The position numbers were made by a program, and so were the translations under genes. A DNA stretch of 64,000 nucleotides from Platanthera guangdongensis. Taxonomy: Eukaryota > Streptophyta > Magnoliopsida > Asparagales > Orchidaceae. The stretch covers positions 81,280,564-81,344,563 of the forward strand of contig CM077166.1 in assembly GCA_039583875.1 (NCBI GenBank). Reading direction: 5' to 3'. The notes below the pieces were generated by a model, which saw only the letters and a program-made list of their open reading frames with translations, did no database searches and was not told the origin of the DNA. Below are positions 63,453 through 64,000 of the stretch, piece after piece; positions within the stretch are counted from its first letter, which is position 1, and each line of letters opens with the position of its first letter.

Positions 63453-64000
63453 TGGGTTCGACGAGCCCAGATCTGTGAGCCGCTCTAATGGTCACAGTGG
63501 CCGCCAGCCCGCTCCCCTATACGCGACCTGGCCGCCTGTCCGCCTCGACAGAGGATTGGCGGATCGCGGTGGCCCGGCTTGCGCTCGCCCAAGAAGAGTA
63601 GGAGAGCCGCTAGAGCCAGGTTGCACCCGCCTCTCGCGGGTAGAGAGTAGTGGCGAGCTGACCTCCCTATCCCTGGATGGGGCCCAGTAAAAGCCCGAGG
63701 TGAAATTACCTGGATGCCCTCCCCTTGCCCTCCCCTTGGGTGCGAATAGCTTGTTGGAACAGCGAGAGCTACGCTGTTGGCAGACCAAGTTGGACTGCAC
63801 ATAGCTGTTCAAAACAGCGGAGGTTGTCTATTTGCAGGCCATTTTCAAAATTGTATAAATAGAACCCAAGGGGGCACCTCAGGGGGCACGCTCTCATACT
63901 CTCTAGCTCCTTGGTCCCTAGTGCTTTCTGAGGTAGCCTTAGCTCGGTCTGTGGCTAAGGAGGGGAAGTACTCTCAGGTCTTCCGGGTGTGTGGTGGGTC
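63453..64000 (+). repeat. Tat element 3' LTR (cut by window end)
   Basis: Matches 51211-51760 with roughly 25 differences, including a duplicated CCTCCCCTTG block near 63720. TATA at 63854. The segment 63190-63452 just before it, rich in GGCGAGC words, may belong to the same LTR and be missing from the 5' copy. Confidence 0.88.

Larger units (their letters stand above)
51211..64000 (+). mobile_element. Tat-lineage Ty3/gypsy retrotransposon with antisense genes (continues past window)
   Basis: LTR copies at 51211-51880 and 63453-64000 (cut by the window end) bracket gag, protease, RT, RNase H, a second RNase H, integrase, a tandem-repeat 3' region and two antisense genes. Dual RNase H, no chromodomain, a tandem-repeat 3' region and antisense frames together mark the Tat lineage. 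About 25 differences in 540 bp of LTR indicate an older insertion than the nested chromoviruses. The sense gag-pol has stops and frame changes. Confidence 0.92.

Overview
This window is plant nuclear DNA and almost entirely transposable elements. The plant assignment rests on the element types: Ty1/copia elements, chromodomain-bearing Ty3/gypsy chromoviruses, a Tat-lineage Ty3/gypsy with dual RNase H and spliced antisense genes, BED/DUF659-type hAT, hAT- and Harbinger-like MITEs. One host-type gene fragment, an exon series of a MYND zinc-finger ubiquitin-specific protease (UBP15-19 type), gives independent support. I see no rRNA, tRNA, CRISPR or prokaryotic genes, and I cannot name the species.

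Layout. 1-3068: LTR-like sequence with TCGA-centred repeat arrays. 3069-11221: an old minus-strand copia with both LTRs and broken gag-pol, invaded by two 220-bp MITEs of one family. 11222-16290: remnant of a Tat-like gypsy (protease end, two antisense gene remnants). 16385-16960: copia gag fragment. 17357-18791: four UBP exons, stopping just before the catalytic cysteine. 19080-21480: degraded minus-strand chromovirus. 21840-24966: two copies of an unclassified repeat (X) around LTR-like DNA. 24975-43279: a hAT element inserted in repeat X; its transposase is split by a small chromovirus (26687-39561, duplication GAGTG, minus strand), itself split by a young CRM-type chromovirus (28921-36229, duplication GAACT, plus strand). 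A 919-bp hAT MITE sits in the same transposase. 43737-47940: second degraded minus-strand chromovirus. About 47975-50800: 5' end of a copia with a 419-bp tandem duplication in its LTR. 51211-64000: a large Tat-lineage gypsy running off the window.

The CRM-type element looks complete: 1150-bp LTRs differing at about six visible positions, PBS, PPT inside the coding sequence, and one 1623-residue gag-pol frame ending inside the 3' LTR. Its host chromovirus is also open apart from the insertion, because the inserted length is a multiple of three.

The Tat element is the most unusual region. Its sense gag-pol is broken, but behind it lie a 20-monomer tandem array (72/75-bp alternation, 147-bp period) and two antisense genes. 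Each antisense gene has its own TATA box, introns with consensus splice sites, and a T-rich 3' region. The first encodes a Transposase_28-like (PF04195) domain plus coiled coil; the second encodes a coiled-coil protein. The same two antisense genes, in the same order, are recognisable as decayed copies in the divergent Tat-like remnant at 13320-16277.
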